The notes beneath the pieces are model-generated. The model did no database searches. It was not told where the DNA came from and was given only the letters and a program-made list of their open reading frames with translations. From Betaproteobacteria bacterium UBA1934 (lineage in GTDB: Bacteria; Pseudomonadota; Gammaproteobacteria; Burkholderiales; Rhodocyclaceae): 64,000 nt of DNA. This document shows positions 31,875-43,100 of this stretch, one piece after another. The translations under genes were made by a program, and so were the position numbers. The stretch's first letter is position 1; each line of letters opens with the position of its first letter. The stretch spans positions 199,037 through 263,036 of the forward strand of contig DDFG01000005.1 in NCBI GenBank assembly GCA_002337055.1. Reading direction: 5' to 3'.

Positions 31875-32939
31875 ATGCCCCTCGTATCCATGCGCCAACT
31901 GCTCGATCACGCCGCCGAAAACGGCTACGGTCTGCCCGCCTTCAACGTCAACAACATGGAACAGGTCTGGGCCATCTGCGAAGCCGCCGCCCAGATCGAC
32001 GCGCCAGTCATCATGCAGGCCTCGGCCGGCGCCCGCAAATACGCCGGCGAACCCTTCCTGCGTCACCAGATTCTGGCCGCGCTGGAAGCCTATCCGCACC
32101 TGCCCATCGTCATGCACCAGGATCACGGTCAGTCGCCGGCGGTGTGCATGGGCGCGATCAAGTCCGGCTTCACCTCGGTGATGATGGACGGTTCGCTCGA
32201 AGCCGACGGCAAGACCACGGCCTCCTACGACTATAACGTTGCCGTCTCCAAGGAAGTGGTCAAGTTCGCCCATTCCATCGGCGTTTCGGTCGAGGCCGAG
32301 CTGGGCGTCCTCGGGTCGCTCGAAACCATGAAGGGCGACAAGGAAGACGGCCACGGCGCCGAAGGCACGATGACGCGCGAACAATTGCTAACCGACCCGG
32401 ATCAGGCCGCCGACTTCGTCAAGCAGACCAACTGCGACGCACTGGCCATCGCCATCGGCACCAGTCACGGTGCCTACAAATTCACCAAAAAACCGACCGG
32501 CGACATCCTCGCCATCGACCGCATCAAGGAAATCCACGCCCGCATCCCCAACACCCATCTGGTGATGCACGGTTCCTCCAGCGTGCCGCAAGAACTGCTG
32601 GCCGAAATCCGCGAATTCGGCGGTGACATGAAGGAAACCTACGGCGTGCCGGTCGAGGAAATCGTCAACGGCATCAAGCACGGCGTGCGCAAGGTCAATA
32701 TCGACACTGACATTCGCCTGGCGATGACCGGCGCCATCCGCCGCTATTTCGCGGAGAACCCCTCCAAGTTCGACCCGCGCGATTACCTGAAACCGGCCCG
32801 TGAAGCCGCCAAGAAGATCTGCCTGGCCCGTTACGAGGCCTTCGGCTGTGCCGGCCGCGCCAGCCAGATCAAGGTCGTGCCACTGGAAAAAATGGCCGAC
32901 CGCTATGCCAAGGGCGAACTGAACCAGATCGTCAAATAA
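31875..32939 (+). CDS. fba: class II fructose-1,6-bisphosphate aldolase
   Basis: A 354-residue zinc-dependent aldolase. The metal and substrate sites include VMHQDHGQSPAVCMGAIKSGFTSVMMDGS, AELGVLGSLE, HGSSSVPQEL and KVNIDTDIRLAMTGAIR. The subtype with the long C-terminus (KKICLARYEAFGCAGRASQIK) is found in autotrophic and betaproteobacterial clusters (CbbA/FbaA). It starts 16 bases after pyk with AGGAG and ends before a bidirectional terminator. Confidence 0.96.
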   Translation: MPLVSMRQLLDHAAENGYGLPAFNVNNMEQVWAICEAAAQIDAPVIMQASAGARKYAGEPFLRHQILAALEAYPHLPIVMHQDHGQSPAVCMGAIKSGFTSVMMDGSLEADGKTTASYDYNVAVSKEVVKFAHSIGVSVEAELGVLGSLETMKGDKEDGHGAEGTMTREQLLTDPDQAADFVKQTNCDALAIAIGTSHGAYKFTKKPTGDILAIDRIKEIHARIPNTHLVMHGSSSVPQELLAEIREFGGDMKETYGVPVEEIVNGIKHGVRKVNIDTDIRLAMTGAIRRYFAENPSKFDPRDYLKPAREAAKKICLARYEAFGCAGRASQIKVVPLEKMADRYAKGELNQIVK

Positions 32940-32959
32940 GGCGTTCCAAAGAAGAAAAA

Positions 32960-32990
32960 GGCCGCCGGGCAATGCCCGGCGGCCTTTTTT
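32960..32990. terminator. bidirectional terminator between fba and the OmpA-domain gene
   Basis: GGCCGCCGGGC and GCCCGGCGGCC form an 11-bp stem around AAT, flanked by A5 on the left and T6 on the right. It can end fba on the plus strand and the 33003 gene on the minus strand. Confidence 0.92.
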
Positions 32991-33002
32991 CATTGATGAC
33001 GC

Positions 33003-36000
33003 TCAGTACGTGCCGAGGACGTTGATGAACCAGCCGCGGCTGCGGTACGCGAGATCGGTCAGGTCGTCGGAGTAGCGGGTGAAGTTGTACCCCACGCCCA
33101 CCTTGACGCCGTCGGCGACATGCCGATAGATGCCAAGCAGCACGCCGGCGCGGGCATCCGCCGCTTCGGTCGCGCGCAGGCGGCGCAACTCGATCAACGC
33201 GTCCCACTCCCGGACCCAGTGCCAGTCCGCTCGCAGAACGACCAGGCTGGCCCGACTGTCGAACCATTCGCCGGACGTCTTGTTCGGGCGCAGTTCGCCA
33301 TAACGGTAGGCCACCTTGCTGCCCACCGACAACCAGGGCACCACATCGTAGATCGCATCCACCGCAATCACCTGGCTGCGCTGCGCGTAATCGGCAATGG
33401 CGCCGGTCGGCGTGAGCTGGCCCGGCGAAGGCACGTTGTACAGGTTGGTATATTTGAACAGCATGTTCCAGCGGTCGTCCTGGGTCGGCCGGTAAGCCGC
33501 GCCCGCCACCAATTCGTGGTAGTTGCCGTCCATGAAGGCGCCCTGGCTGTTCGTCGAGTGGGCGTAGTTCAGCTTGCCGAACAGCCGCCACGCCTTGGTC
33601 GCCTGCACCCCCAGCGAGTTGCGTATCAACCAGGTGGTGCGGTTACCCGAGACATTGCTGTCGTCGTCGCGCCACTCCAGATTGCCGGCGTAGCGCACGC
33701 CGCCTTCGCGATACCCGAGCGACAGGCCCAGCGCGTGCCGTTGCAAGTCGCCGGCGAGCGGATCGGACAGCGTGCCGACCTCACCCTTGACGCCGTAGGT
33801 CCAGCGGTCGTTCGGCGCCCAGTCGAGACCAAAGGCGTTGGACAGACTTTGCGGGCCGGCGCCGTTTTGGGCGCGCGTCTCCCCGAAGACACGCAGGCCT
33901 TCCGACAGCGTGCTGCTGACCCCGGACACCCAGGTGCCCTGCCGGCCGCGCCAAGCGACATCGGGCGTCTCGGTCTCCATCTGGTAATTGAGGTAGACGT
34001 TGCTGCGGTCGGAAAGGCGATACTCGCTGCCGATCTTGCCGCCGAGACCCTGGTTGCCGCTCGACCCTTCGGCCAGCACCTTGAATCGGTCATTGATCCG
34101 CCAGGCGCCACCGACGCCGCCGCGGTTGTTGTCGAGGCGGGTGCCGGTGCGTTCCAGCGTGCCCTGCGCGAAGGCGAAGGCTTCCCAGTCCTCGCGTTCG
34201 CCCGGCTTGCCGCCCTCTTTCAGCGGATGATATTCGATCCGCACTTGCGCATCGGTACGCGCGCCGTTTTGTGACAACAGCGCACTGGCATTGGGCTGAT
34301 GATTTTCGCGGTCGTCATGACGTATTCCGACGGCGCCCACCCATTCGTCGCCCAGCTTCTGCCGGACGGCAACCTCGACGTTGCTGCTGTCCTGAATGTC
34401 GCCATCGCGCTGATCGGCCTTGGCTTCCAGGGTCGTATTGGTGCCCAGCGCCACGTTTGCCTTCAGGCCGCTCTGCTTCACCGCTTCGCCATTGAAACCG
34501 ATCTGCCCCGGGCCGGTGTAGCCACGCTCGCGGTTCATCGCGTAGGCGGCCAACTTGCCCTGCCCGCCGTCCGTCACTTCGGCCAGGTCGACCGCCGCCT
34601 CGATGCGCTGGGCGTTGGCGTCGCGTGCCACGATGCTCTGCGAGTTGAAAATGTACCCGCCGTCCTGCGAGAGCAGCGAGCCGCTGCCGGTACCGGTCGA
34701 GCGTGCCGCCTCGACCTTGACCCAGGTGCCCGGCTTGTAGCGCACCGTGGCATCGACGCCGCGCAAGGTCTGGTCGGCCCCCGTGTCGCCCTGCCGATAG
34801 GTGGTGGCGCCGATCTGCACATGATCGTTGAGCCAGTGACTGGCGTGACCGCCCACCACCATGCCGCTGGTGGCCGTGAGACCCGGAGCATATTCATAGG
34901 TCGCCACCAGATAGACCGGATTGCCGCTGACCGCCGAGGTGGCGATCAGACTGCTGGCGGCGCCGGTCGACGAGAGCGGCTCGCGCAGCAGGATACGGCC
35001 TTGCAGAGCGTTGAGATCGTAGTCCTGGGCCACGACCAGTTGCTTGCGCTCGATCACCAGCCCGGAATCGCGGTCGCGCAATTCGATCCAGATCCGTTCG
35101 GAACCGACCGTGATGTCCTGGTGCCGCAGGTAGTACAGCGAGCCGCCGGTACCGCGGAATTCGTCGCGGGCGCCGAGCGTGCCCGGTTCGGCCGCAAAGG
35201 CATCGAGCTGGGTCTGCTTCTCGCCCCAGGCGGTCGTCGCTTCGGAGCGATAACGCACGTTGGCACCGTAGAGGCCGCGCGAGTATTGGGTCAGTTCGCT
35301 GCCGCTCCAAGCGGTCTGGAAGTTGCCCCACATCACATGCGAATCGCCGCGTTCGAGCTTGACGTAGAACTTGCCGCGCGTCGGCGCGTCGTCCACCGTC
35401 GTGCTGTCGTCGCCATAGACCGGGTAATAGAGATTGGGGTCGATGTTGCGCAGCAGATAGCGCGGGTCCTTGGAGGAGAAATTGGAGAACAGATCCTTGA
35501 GCGGCTGCTCGCCCGTGTCCGCCGAAGCGGTCAGCAGGTACTCGCCCTTGATCTTGCCCTTCAGGTAGAAGGCGCCGCGGCCGTCGATGTAGGTATTGCC
35601 CTCGTAATGCTGGGTATCGCCCGTCACCAGCCGGGCCGGCCCGTTGACGTGATTGTGACCGACGGTCAGGTCGCCGAGGGCGAGCAGGAACCAGTCGTCC
35701 TTGGGAATGGTCAGGTTGCGCCGGAACATCGACTCCTTGCCGTCGCTCTCTTTGACCCGCACCTCCACCGAATGTGGCCCGGCGGGCAGGATCTGCTTGA
35801 TCGCGAACTTGCCGTCCGCATCGACCGGTACTTCCAGGCCGAGCGTGCGAATGCGCTGCCCGCTCTTCAGGCCGCTGCCATTCACCGTCACCGTGCCGCC
35901 GGTGACCGGAATATTGCGCAAGACCAGACTGTTTTCGCCATAGCCGGCCAGCCGCTCGCGTTCCAGCTTGTCGCGGTCGGGGAGACCGCGCGCCCGGGTC

Positions 36001-37130
36001 AGCAGGGTCAGTGGCTTGAGCGCGGTTTCGTCGTAACGGCCCTGTTCGTCATACACGCGCAACAGGTAAAAGACCTTGTCGTCCTTGAAGTCGGCCGGCA
36101 CCGTCCAGCCGACCGGCGCCTGCCAGTCCGCCGGCAGCACCGCCAGCGGATTCTCCTGCGGCTTCTGGCCGTCGCGAAAGAGGCGCAGTTCGGCCTTCTT
36201 GATCCACGGCAGGTAGTTGGCCCACATCCGCAATTCGGTCGCTTCGCCGCGCACCACTTCCGATGGCGTCGCCCACACGTTCATGATCGGCGCAGTCGCC
36301 AGACCGTCAAAACGGATCTGGATATCGCCCCGTTCGAGCGCCACATCGGTGCAACGCTGGCGGTCGGCTTCGCCCGCCCGTCCGTCGGTGTCGACCGGGA
36401 CCCCATCGACGCTGACCCGGAACGGCAAGGTCGACGGCGTTTCGGCACGCGCCGCACAGGGCGCCATCGCCACCGGCACAACAACCGGCTGGGCGGGCGC
36501 ATTGAACCATGCGCGCACTTCCACCCGGCGGTTCCGGGCCATGCCTTCGGGATTCGCGTTACTGGCGAGCGCTTGGCTGTCGCCGTGTCCGGACAGCGAC
36601 ATCTGCGCGACCGGAATGCCCAGCAAGTCTTTCAGATAGGCGGCCACCGCCAGCGCCCGCGCTTCGGAAAGCGCCTGATTGTCGCGGAAGGTTTGCCGCG
36701 AGCGCGCCGACAAATGCTGGTTGTCGGTGTGCCCATCGAGCGCGATGCGAAGACCCGGTTTGCCCTTTAGCGGGGTGGCCAGTTCCGCCAACGCGGCACG
36801 CGCCGCGTCGGTGAGATCGGCTTTGCCGGAGGCGAACAGGGCGCGCTTGTCGGTTTCGGCCAGCACCTGGCTCACATCCGGCGCGGCGACCGGCAGGGTG
36901 CGATGCTGCGCCTGCAAGGCCGCGACATCGCGGCGCGTCAGGCCGGAAGGCAGCGGATACGATGGCGTGGCCATTTCGGACGCAGGCGGCATCGCCCGCT
37001 GGTCAACCCGGGCGTTATCGATGCGGCGACCGGGATCGCTCTGGTCGTTTTGGTTGGCAAGCGGCTCGCCGAAAGCGGTCGAGAAAGCCAGGCTCACGGA
37101 CACTGCGAGGGTGGTTTGCAGGCGTCTCAT
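33003..37130 (-). CDS. outer-membrane protein: OmpA domain plus large beta-barrel-like region
   Basis: A 1375-residue exported protein; the signal peptide ends near AFSTAFG. Residues about 90-205 form an OmpA-type peptidoglycan-binding domain (DGHTDNQHLSARSRQ..., ending ARNRRVEVRAWF). Then follow Ig-like segments and, from about 490 to the end, alternating strands rich in Tyr and Gly with a final aromatic (VLGTY), as in outer-membrane barrels. Its ATG overlaps the stop of the giant repeat-protein gene (ATGA), so the two are co-translated. It probably anchors or exports the repeat protein at the outer membrane. The fold call is by pattern, not by alignment. Confidence 0.72.
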   Translation of the reverse strand: MRRLQTTLAVSVSLAFSTAFGEPLANQNDQSDPGRRIDNARVDQRAMPPASEMATPSYPLPSGLTRRDVAALQAQHRTLPVAAPDVSQVLAETDKRALFASGKADLTDAARAALAELATPLKGKPGLRIALDGHTDNQHLSARSRQTFRDNQALSEARALAVAAYLKDLLGIPVAQMSLSGHGDSQALASNANPEGMARNRRVEVRAWFNAPAQPVVVPVAMAPCAARAETPSTLPFRVSVDGVPVDTDGRAGEADRQRCTDVALERGDIQIRFDGLATAPIMNVWATPSEVVRGEATELRMWANYLPWIKKAELRLFRDGQKPQENPLAVLPADWQAPVGWTVPADFKDDKVFYLLRVYDEQGRYDETALKPLTLLTRARGLPDRDKLERERLAGYGENSLVLRNIPVTGGTVTVNGSGLKSGQRIRTLGLEVPVDADGKFAIKQILPAGPHSVEVRVKESDGKESMFRRNLTIPKDDWFLLALGDLTVGHNHVNGPARLVTGDTQHYEGNTYIDGRGAFYLKGKIKGEYLLTASADTGEQPLKDLFSNFSSKDPRYLLRNIDPNLYYPVYGDDSTTVDDAPTRGKFYVKLERGDSHVMWGNFQTAWSGSELTQYSRGLYGANVRYRSEATTAWGEKQTQLDAFAAEPGTLGARDEFRGTGGSLYYLRHQDITVGSERIWIELRDRDSGLVIERKQLVVAQDYDLNALQGRILLREPLSSTGAASSLIATSAVSGNPVYLVATYEYAPGLTATSGMVVGGHASHWLNDHVQIGATTYRQGDTGADQTLRGVDATVRYKPGTWVKVEAARSTGTGSGSLLSQDGGYIFNSQSIVARDANAQRIEAAVDLAEVTDGGQGKLAAYAMNRERGYTGPGQIGFNGEAVKQSGLKANVALGTNTTLEAKADQRDGDIQDSSNVEVAVRQKLGDEWVGAVGIRHDDRENHQPNASALLSQNGARTDAQVRIEYHPLKEGGKPGEREDWEAFAFAQGTLERTGTRLDNNRGGVGGAWRINDRFKVLAEGSSGNQGLGGKIGSEYRLSDRSNVYLNYQMETETPDVAWRGRQGTWVSGVSSTLSEGLRVFGETRAQNGAGPQSLSNAFGLDWAPNDRWTYGVKGEVGTLSDPLAGDLQRHALGLSLGYREGGVRYAGNLEWRDDDSNVSGNRTTWLIRNSLGVQATKAWRLFGKLNYAHSTNSQGAFMDGNYHELVAGAAYRPTQDDRWNMLFKYTNLYNVPSPGQLTPTGAIADYAQRSQVIAVDAIYDVVPWLSVGSKVAYRYGELRPNKTSGEWFDSRASLVVLRADWHWVREWDALIELRRLRATEAADARAGVLLGIYRHVADGVKVGVGYNFTRYSDDLTDLAYRSRGWFINVLGTY

Positions 37131-40100
37131 TGCGCGGCCTCCAGTTCGGTTTCAACGATGAGCGGATGACGGGGTGGCGTTTCCTTGCCGCCGCCTTCCG
37201 CTCGAGGTCGATCCTGCCGCCACAAGGTCTTGATCTGATCCGCCACCGCCTCCAGCCGCGCCTTGGCCGGGCCGGCGCTTTCCGCCGCCGTCATCCGGTA
37301 GGCAATGCGCAGCACCGACGGCCGGGTTTCGAGCAGGCTCGGCAGCGCGGCCAGCTTGGCCGCCCATTCCGGCGCCAGCGCCGTGCCCTCGCCGGCAAAG
37401 GCCTGGGCGTTGAGATCGAGACGGACGACGCGATGCACGGTGGCCCCGAAATTCAGCTTGGCCATCTTGCCGCGCGTCACGCGCACGTCGCGCGGGTTCT
37501 CGGTGGTCAGCCGGTAACCGGTCGGCAGCGTGCGTTCATCGAGCTTCATGACGAAGTTGGCACCGCGATCGCTCTGTGGTATCGCCGCACAGGACACGTG
37601 GAAGCGCCCCTCGGCATCCGTGGTCACCAGCAGGCCGCGGGCGGTGGCGATACGCACGTTGGCAATACCGGGTTCGCCTTCGTCCTGATAGCCGTTGGCG
37701 TTCTTGTCGTCGAAGACCTTGCCGATGATGTCGGAGCAATCGAAATTGGGATCCGGCACCACCCGCACCGTCGCCGAGGCGACATTGGAGACGACCGCGT
37801 TGACCACGTTGTTCAGCGACCACGTCTGGTTGGTGTATTCGCCATCGCCCACCCCCGCGCCGACGACCAGCAGCAGCTTCCAGGTTTTCTTCTCGCGGGC
37901 GGTGAAACTCTGGTTCGGCCACACCAGATCGCGTCCGCGCACCGTCGGCTCGACCGGCAGGCCATTCAGCGTGGCCGAGCCGGTGCGATAGCGGAAGCCC
38001 GGCGGAATGCGGTCGATCACGTCGATCTTCGGCAGCGTGGCAGCCAGCGTATTGGTGGCGGTCACGGTATAGGGCACCAGATCGCTACGCATCACATTGA
38101 CCATGGGCGTCGTCTTGCTCATGACGATGGCGCCGCCCAGCACCGGGTCGAGCGGGATGTGGTTATTGACCACGTTGCCGGACTGCAGGCCACCGCCGAT
38201 GGTCATCACGAACACGAAGTAGTACTGGGTCGTGCCCTGATTGACCGGCGCCAGGGCGCCCGACGATGCCGGACAGGCGCCCGGCGCTTGCACCGGCACA
38301 CCGGCCAACGGCGGCGCATTATTGCTCTGCACCAGCGCGGGATTCGGCGTGATCCCCACACTGAGCGAATTGGCACAGGCGGGAATCAGCGTCGACACTT
38401 GCGGCACATAGCCACCCGGATACCCCGCGACCGCCAGCGTGTAGCTGCCAGAAGGTGCACTGGGCGTGAGCAGGAACTGGTACATGCCATCCGGCCCGGT
38501 CACCTGGCTGGCTGAACCGCCCAGCACATGAGTCGCCGGATTGAAGCCGGCCGGTCCGCTCAGCGTGACCGTGGCACCGGCCACCGGTTGCCGGCTGACC
38601 GCGTCATACACGATGCCGGTCGGGTCGACGGGCAGGCTCTGCTCGACCGTCGTACTGCCCGGCGGCAAGGTCAGGTTGGCCAGCGTGCCGTCGGTGGTCG
38701 TCGCGCCAGCCGGATTGTTCGGACCGATCGCGCCGCTGACATAAGTGCGGATCAGCGGATCTTCGTTAGGCACAGCCGAGCCGAACAACTGACCGGTCAC
38801 CGGATGGCGGAAGCGCACGCGATAACCGGAACCCGGCGCCAGATTGGAGAAGGTGTAGAGTCCGGTCTGATCGGTTTGCGTGGTGGCCACCAGGACGTCA
38901 TTCAGAAGCAGTTCCACCGTCCAGCCCGGTAGCGGCACGGCCAGCGGATCGGCAAAGCGCCGGTTGTGCGAGCGGTCAAGCCAGACATGGCCTTGCAACG
39001 AGGCGCTTTGCGCGATCGGTGTGGCGTCGCTGGCGATGTTGTTGCCTTGGTTGTCGGTCGGTTCGCCGCCACCGGCGACCTGTGCCGTATTGGTCAGCGT
39101 CTGCCCTTGCAACCCGGCGGCCACCGCCACGCGTGCGATGATCGCCGCGCCTTCGGAGGCCGGCAGAATGATGACGTCGCTGCTGCACGTAAAACTGGGC
39201 GCGCCAACTGACCCAGTGCATCGCCATCCTGCGCCGGTGGGCACGGCGGCTAACGTCATGCCGCCCGGCAGCGTGTCGCTGACGGTGATGGTGCCGGTAG
39301 TCGCCAGTGTGCCCGCATTGCTCGGCACGAGCCGGTAGTAGCCGACGTTGCCACCCGCTGCGAAACTGGCCGGTGAGTGGGTTTTGGCCAGAACGAGGTC
39401 GGGGGTCGGCGTAGCCTGGGTTTCGGCGAAGTTGTTGTTGGTGGAGACCGGATTGGCCCCGCTCAGGCGAACGCCAGTGATGGTGCTCGGCGTCACTGTC
39501 ACCGCACTCGCCGTACCGCCGGACGAACCCGGCGTGGTAATGCCGTTGAGCGTGCCTGCCGGTTGCGCCGGTTGCGTCAGCGTGTAGGTGCCTTCCGGCA
39601 CGTCGGTAAAGGTGTAGGTGCCGTCCGCCGCCGTCACCGTGCTCTTCGAAACGGCATTGCCGTTAACGTCGGTACCGGTCAGATTGATGGTCTGCCCGCC
39701 AATACCGCGATCATTGCCATTGAACTGGCCGTTCTTGTCGAGATCGAGGAAAACGCGACCCGAGACGGAACCGCTATTGGGAATCTCGGCAAAGTCGTAA
39801 CCCGCCGCCACTGGCGTCGTCACTTTGAGGGCAATGCCACTGATTGTGCTCGGCACAGCATTCGGCAAGGAAGCGACGCCGCCCGCCGAACCCGGGGCTG
39901 TCTGGCCACTCAGCGTGCCGGGCGGTTGCGCCGGTTGGGTCAGGGTGTAGGTGCCTTCGGGCAAGCCGGAGAAGGTGTAACTGCCGTCGGGCTGCGTCTG
40001 CGCGGACTGCGACACCAGATTGCCGGCGTAGTCCGTGCCCGTCAGTTGTATGGTCTGGCCTGCGATACCGCGGTCGGCACCGTTCATCGTGCCGCTGTCG

Positions 40101-43100
40101 TCGTAGTCGACGAACACCTTGCCGGTCAGGGTGATGCCGTTCGGCACTTCCGCGAAATCGTTGTCGGCTGACACCGTGTTGGCGCCCGCCAGATTGATCC
40201 CCGAGAGGGCGCTCGGCAATGTCCCCACCGCCGTGGCGGCGCCGCCGGTGCTGCCGACCAGTGTCAGGCCATTGCGGGTGCCCGTCGGCTGGGCCGGTTG
40301 CGTTACCGTGTAGTTGGCGCCCTCCGGCAGACCAGTAAAGGCATAGGTGCCATCGGCCGCAGTGACCGTACTGCGCGTCACGGGATTGCCATTGATGTCG
40401 GTGCCGGTCAGGTTAAGGGTCTGGCCGCCGATTCCGCGATCGGGCCCATTCATGACGCCGTTGTTGTTGAAATCGAGGAAAACCTTGCCCAGCAACCGGC
40501 GGCCATTGGGTATTTCGGCAAAATTGTTGCCTGTCGACGCAGTATTCGGCGGCAGGACAATATTGCTGATCTTGCTCGGCGTCACGCCGACCGCCGTACC
40601 GGTGCCTGGCGTGCCGCCGTTGGGCACGACGCCTGGCAAGGTCTGGCCGTTCGAGGTATTGGCCGGTTGCGTCGGCTCGGTCACCGAGTACTTACCCGGC
40701 GCGAGGTTAGCGAAGGCATAGTTGCCGGCCGCGTCCGTCGTCGTCGTGCGTGTCACGCCGACATCATCGCCCGTGCCATTGTTGTCGACGCCGTCCGGAC
40801 CATAGCTGTAGCCTGTCAGATCCACGGTGACACCGGCGATGCCCGGGTCCGTCCCGTTCTGCACACCGTTGTTGTTGAGGTCGCTGAAAACTGTGCCGGC
40901 AATGCTGGAGGGCACGATTTCCGCAAAGTTGTTGTCGATCGATCCGCTGATCGCTCCACCCGCGCCGTCGCCGTTCAGCACGATGCCGACGATCTGGCTG
41001 GAGCTGACGGAAGGATTGCTGGCGCCGCCCGCGGCACCAGTACTGCCCGCCACCGACACGATGCTGCCGTTGGTGGTTTTGCCATTGAGCGTGCCGTTCG
41101 GTTGCAACGGCTGACACACCGAGTACGTCCCGGCAGGCAGGCCTGCGAACAGATAGTTTCCGAGCGCGTCGGTACTGGCGGGGTTGGTCAGCCCCGCCGC
41201 CGCGACGAGCGCGCCACTGCAATTCACCCCGGAACGCAATTCGATGCTCGCGCCTGCGATGGGCGAATCGGTTCCCGTCGTGAATATTCCATCTGGAATG
41301 ACGTTGTTATCCCGAAAGACGCGACCCGAGATGTAACCCAAGGTACTGACACTCAAAGTGGAGTTCGTGGGTTGCTGATTATTGCCCAGAGTGGTCGCCA
41401 ATCCGCCGGCGGGAATGTTGTTCACATAGTCGCCGGGAACGCTGGCCGTGACGCTGACGCTGATCGTGCAGCCACCGGCGGGAATCGAGGCGCCGCTGGG
41501 ATAGGTAACCGTGCTACCACCCGCAGGGGCAGACACCGCACCAGGGCAGGTTGTCGACAGAAGATTGGGAGCCGCGACGGTCATGGCGCCGGGCGCGCTG
41601 GGCAGGTTGTCGACCAGCGCGGAAGTCAGCGTGGCGGCACCGGCGTTGGAGTTACCGAGAACGATGGTCAGCGTCGAACCTCCACCCGGCGAGATGACCG
41701 GCGGCGAAAACTGCTTGCTTACCGTCGGCGGCGTCGACACGATCAGACGCGCACTGGAAGCCTCTTCGTTGGTGACCCCCTCGAACGTGGTCAACGCGCT
41801 TGCAGGAATGGTATTGGTATAGGTGTTGGGCACATTGCTCAAAACCGACACACTGACGGTACAGAAACCTCCCGCTGGCAGCGTCGCCCCGGTCAGACGA
41901 ACGCTGGTAGCAGACACCGGCGCGGTCACCACCCCACCCACGCAGGTGGTAGACGCGTTCGGTGTCGTCGCCACCACCAAACCGGAAGGAAGCGCATCCG
42001 CCAACGCGGCGGCGGTCAATGCCGTGGAATTCGGATTGTCGAGCCGGATAGTCAGCGTTGCCGCCGTCCCCGGAGTCACCGCGGCGCTGCCGGTCGTCAG
42101 ACCGACCGGATTGCCCGCATCGAGCGTCATGCCGGCGATGGCCTTGTGGATCACGACCGGCTGCTTGACGTACAACGTCGCGCTGGCCGGTTGGGCATTC
42201 GTAGCGGGCAGACCACCCACCGTGGCCGTCACGGCGCCGCCGGGAATCGTGTTGACATAGTCGCCTGCCGCAGCCGCCACGACATCGATTTCCGCGTAGC
42301 AGGATGCCGGCGTCGTGCCGACAGCCGCCGGCATCGACACGCCCGCCACCTGGAACTGATTTGCCGCCGGGGAGGACAACAGCGCCCCTGTACAGTTCGA
42401 TGTCGGATTAGGGCCGGAAGGCACAGTCAAACCTGCCGGCAGCGTATCGGTCACACTAAGGCTGGTGGCCGGTTGCGCGGTCGGGTTGAACAGCGTCAGG
42501 CGCAAGCGGGCTCGCTCGCCGGCTTTCACAACCCCCGGAATGAACTGTTTGACGATACCGATGTTGCTTTGCGTGGTCAGGCTGGTCGTCGCCTGCCCGG
42601 CGTTGGTCAGGCCTTCGTTGTTGAACAGCGAGCCGGCCGGGATGAAATTGGTGATGCCGCCAACGATCGTCGACGCCACATTGACCGACACCGTACAACT
42701 GGCTGATGCCACCAACGAGGCACCAGACAGAGAAACCGAAGTGCCCCCCGGGAGCGCAGCCACCACACCACCCGGACACGTCGTCGACGCCGCGGGAGCC
42801 GGTGCGATGACCATGCCGTTGGGCGCTGCCCCAGCCGTGCCATCGGCTGTGAAATAGTCGGTCAGCCCGAGGTTGGTGACCGCCTGTGAGCCATTGGAGA
42901 TCGTAATGGTCAGCTGGCTGACCTGCCCAGGAAAGGACAAGGTACTGGGGTTGGTTGCCTTCGTGATGGCAGGATTGTTGGGAACGTTCCGGGTCAGCGT
43001 TGCGGCAACGGCGGTCTGATTGGAGATTCCGCCGTCCGCAGTGATGTTTCCGATGGGAATGCTGTTAACCCAATTGGCCGCGCCGGTCGCCACCACATCG

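Noticed and set aside
34299..36770. Long plus-strand frame opposite the OmpA-barrel gene
   Set aside because: It mirrors the minus-strand gene in a GC-rich frame and has low-complexity Arg/Gly/Ala composition; there is no ribosome site or domain.
40298..42706. 802-codon plus-strand frame opposite the giant repeat gene
   Set aside because: A shadow of the repetitive coding DNA on the other strand, rich in Arg/Gly/His/Ala with no recognisable fold.
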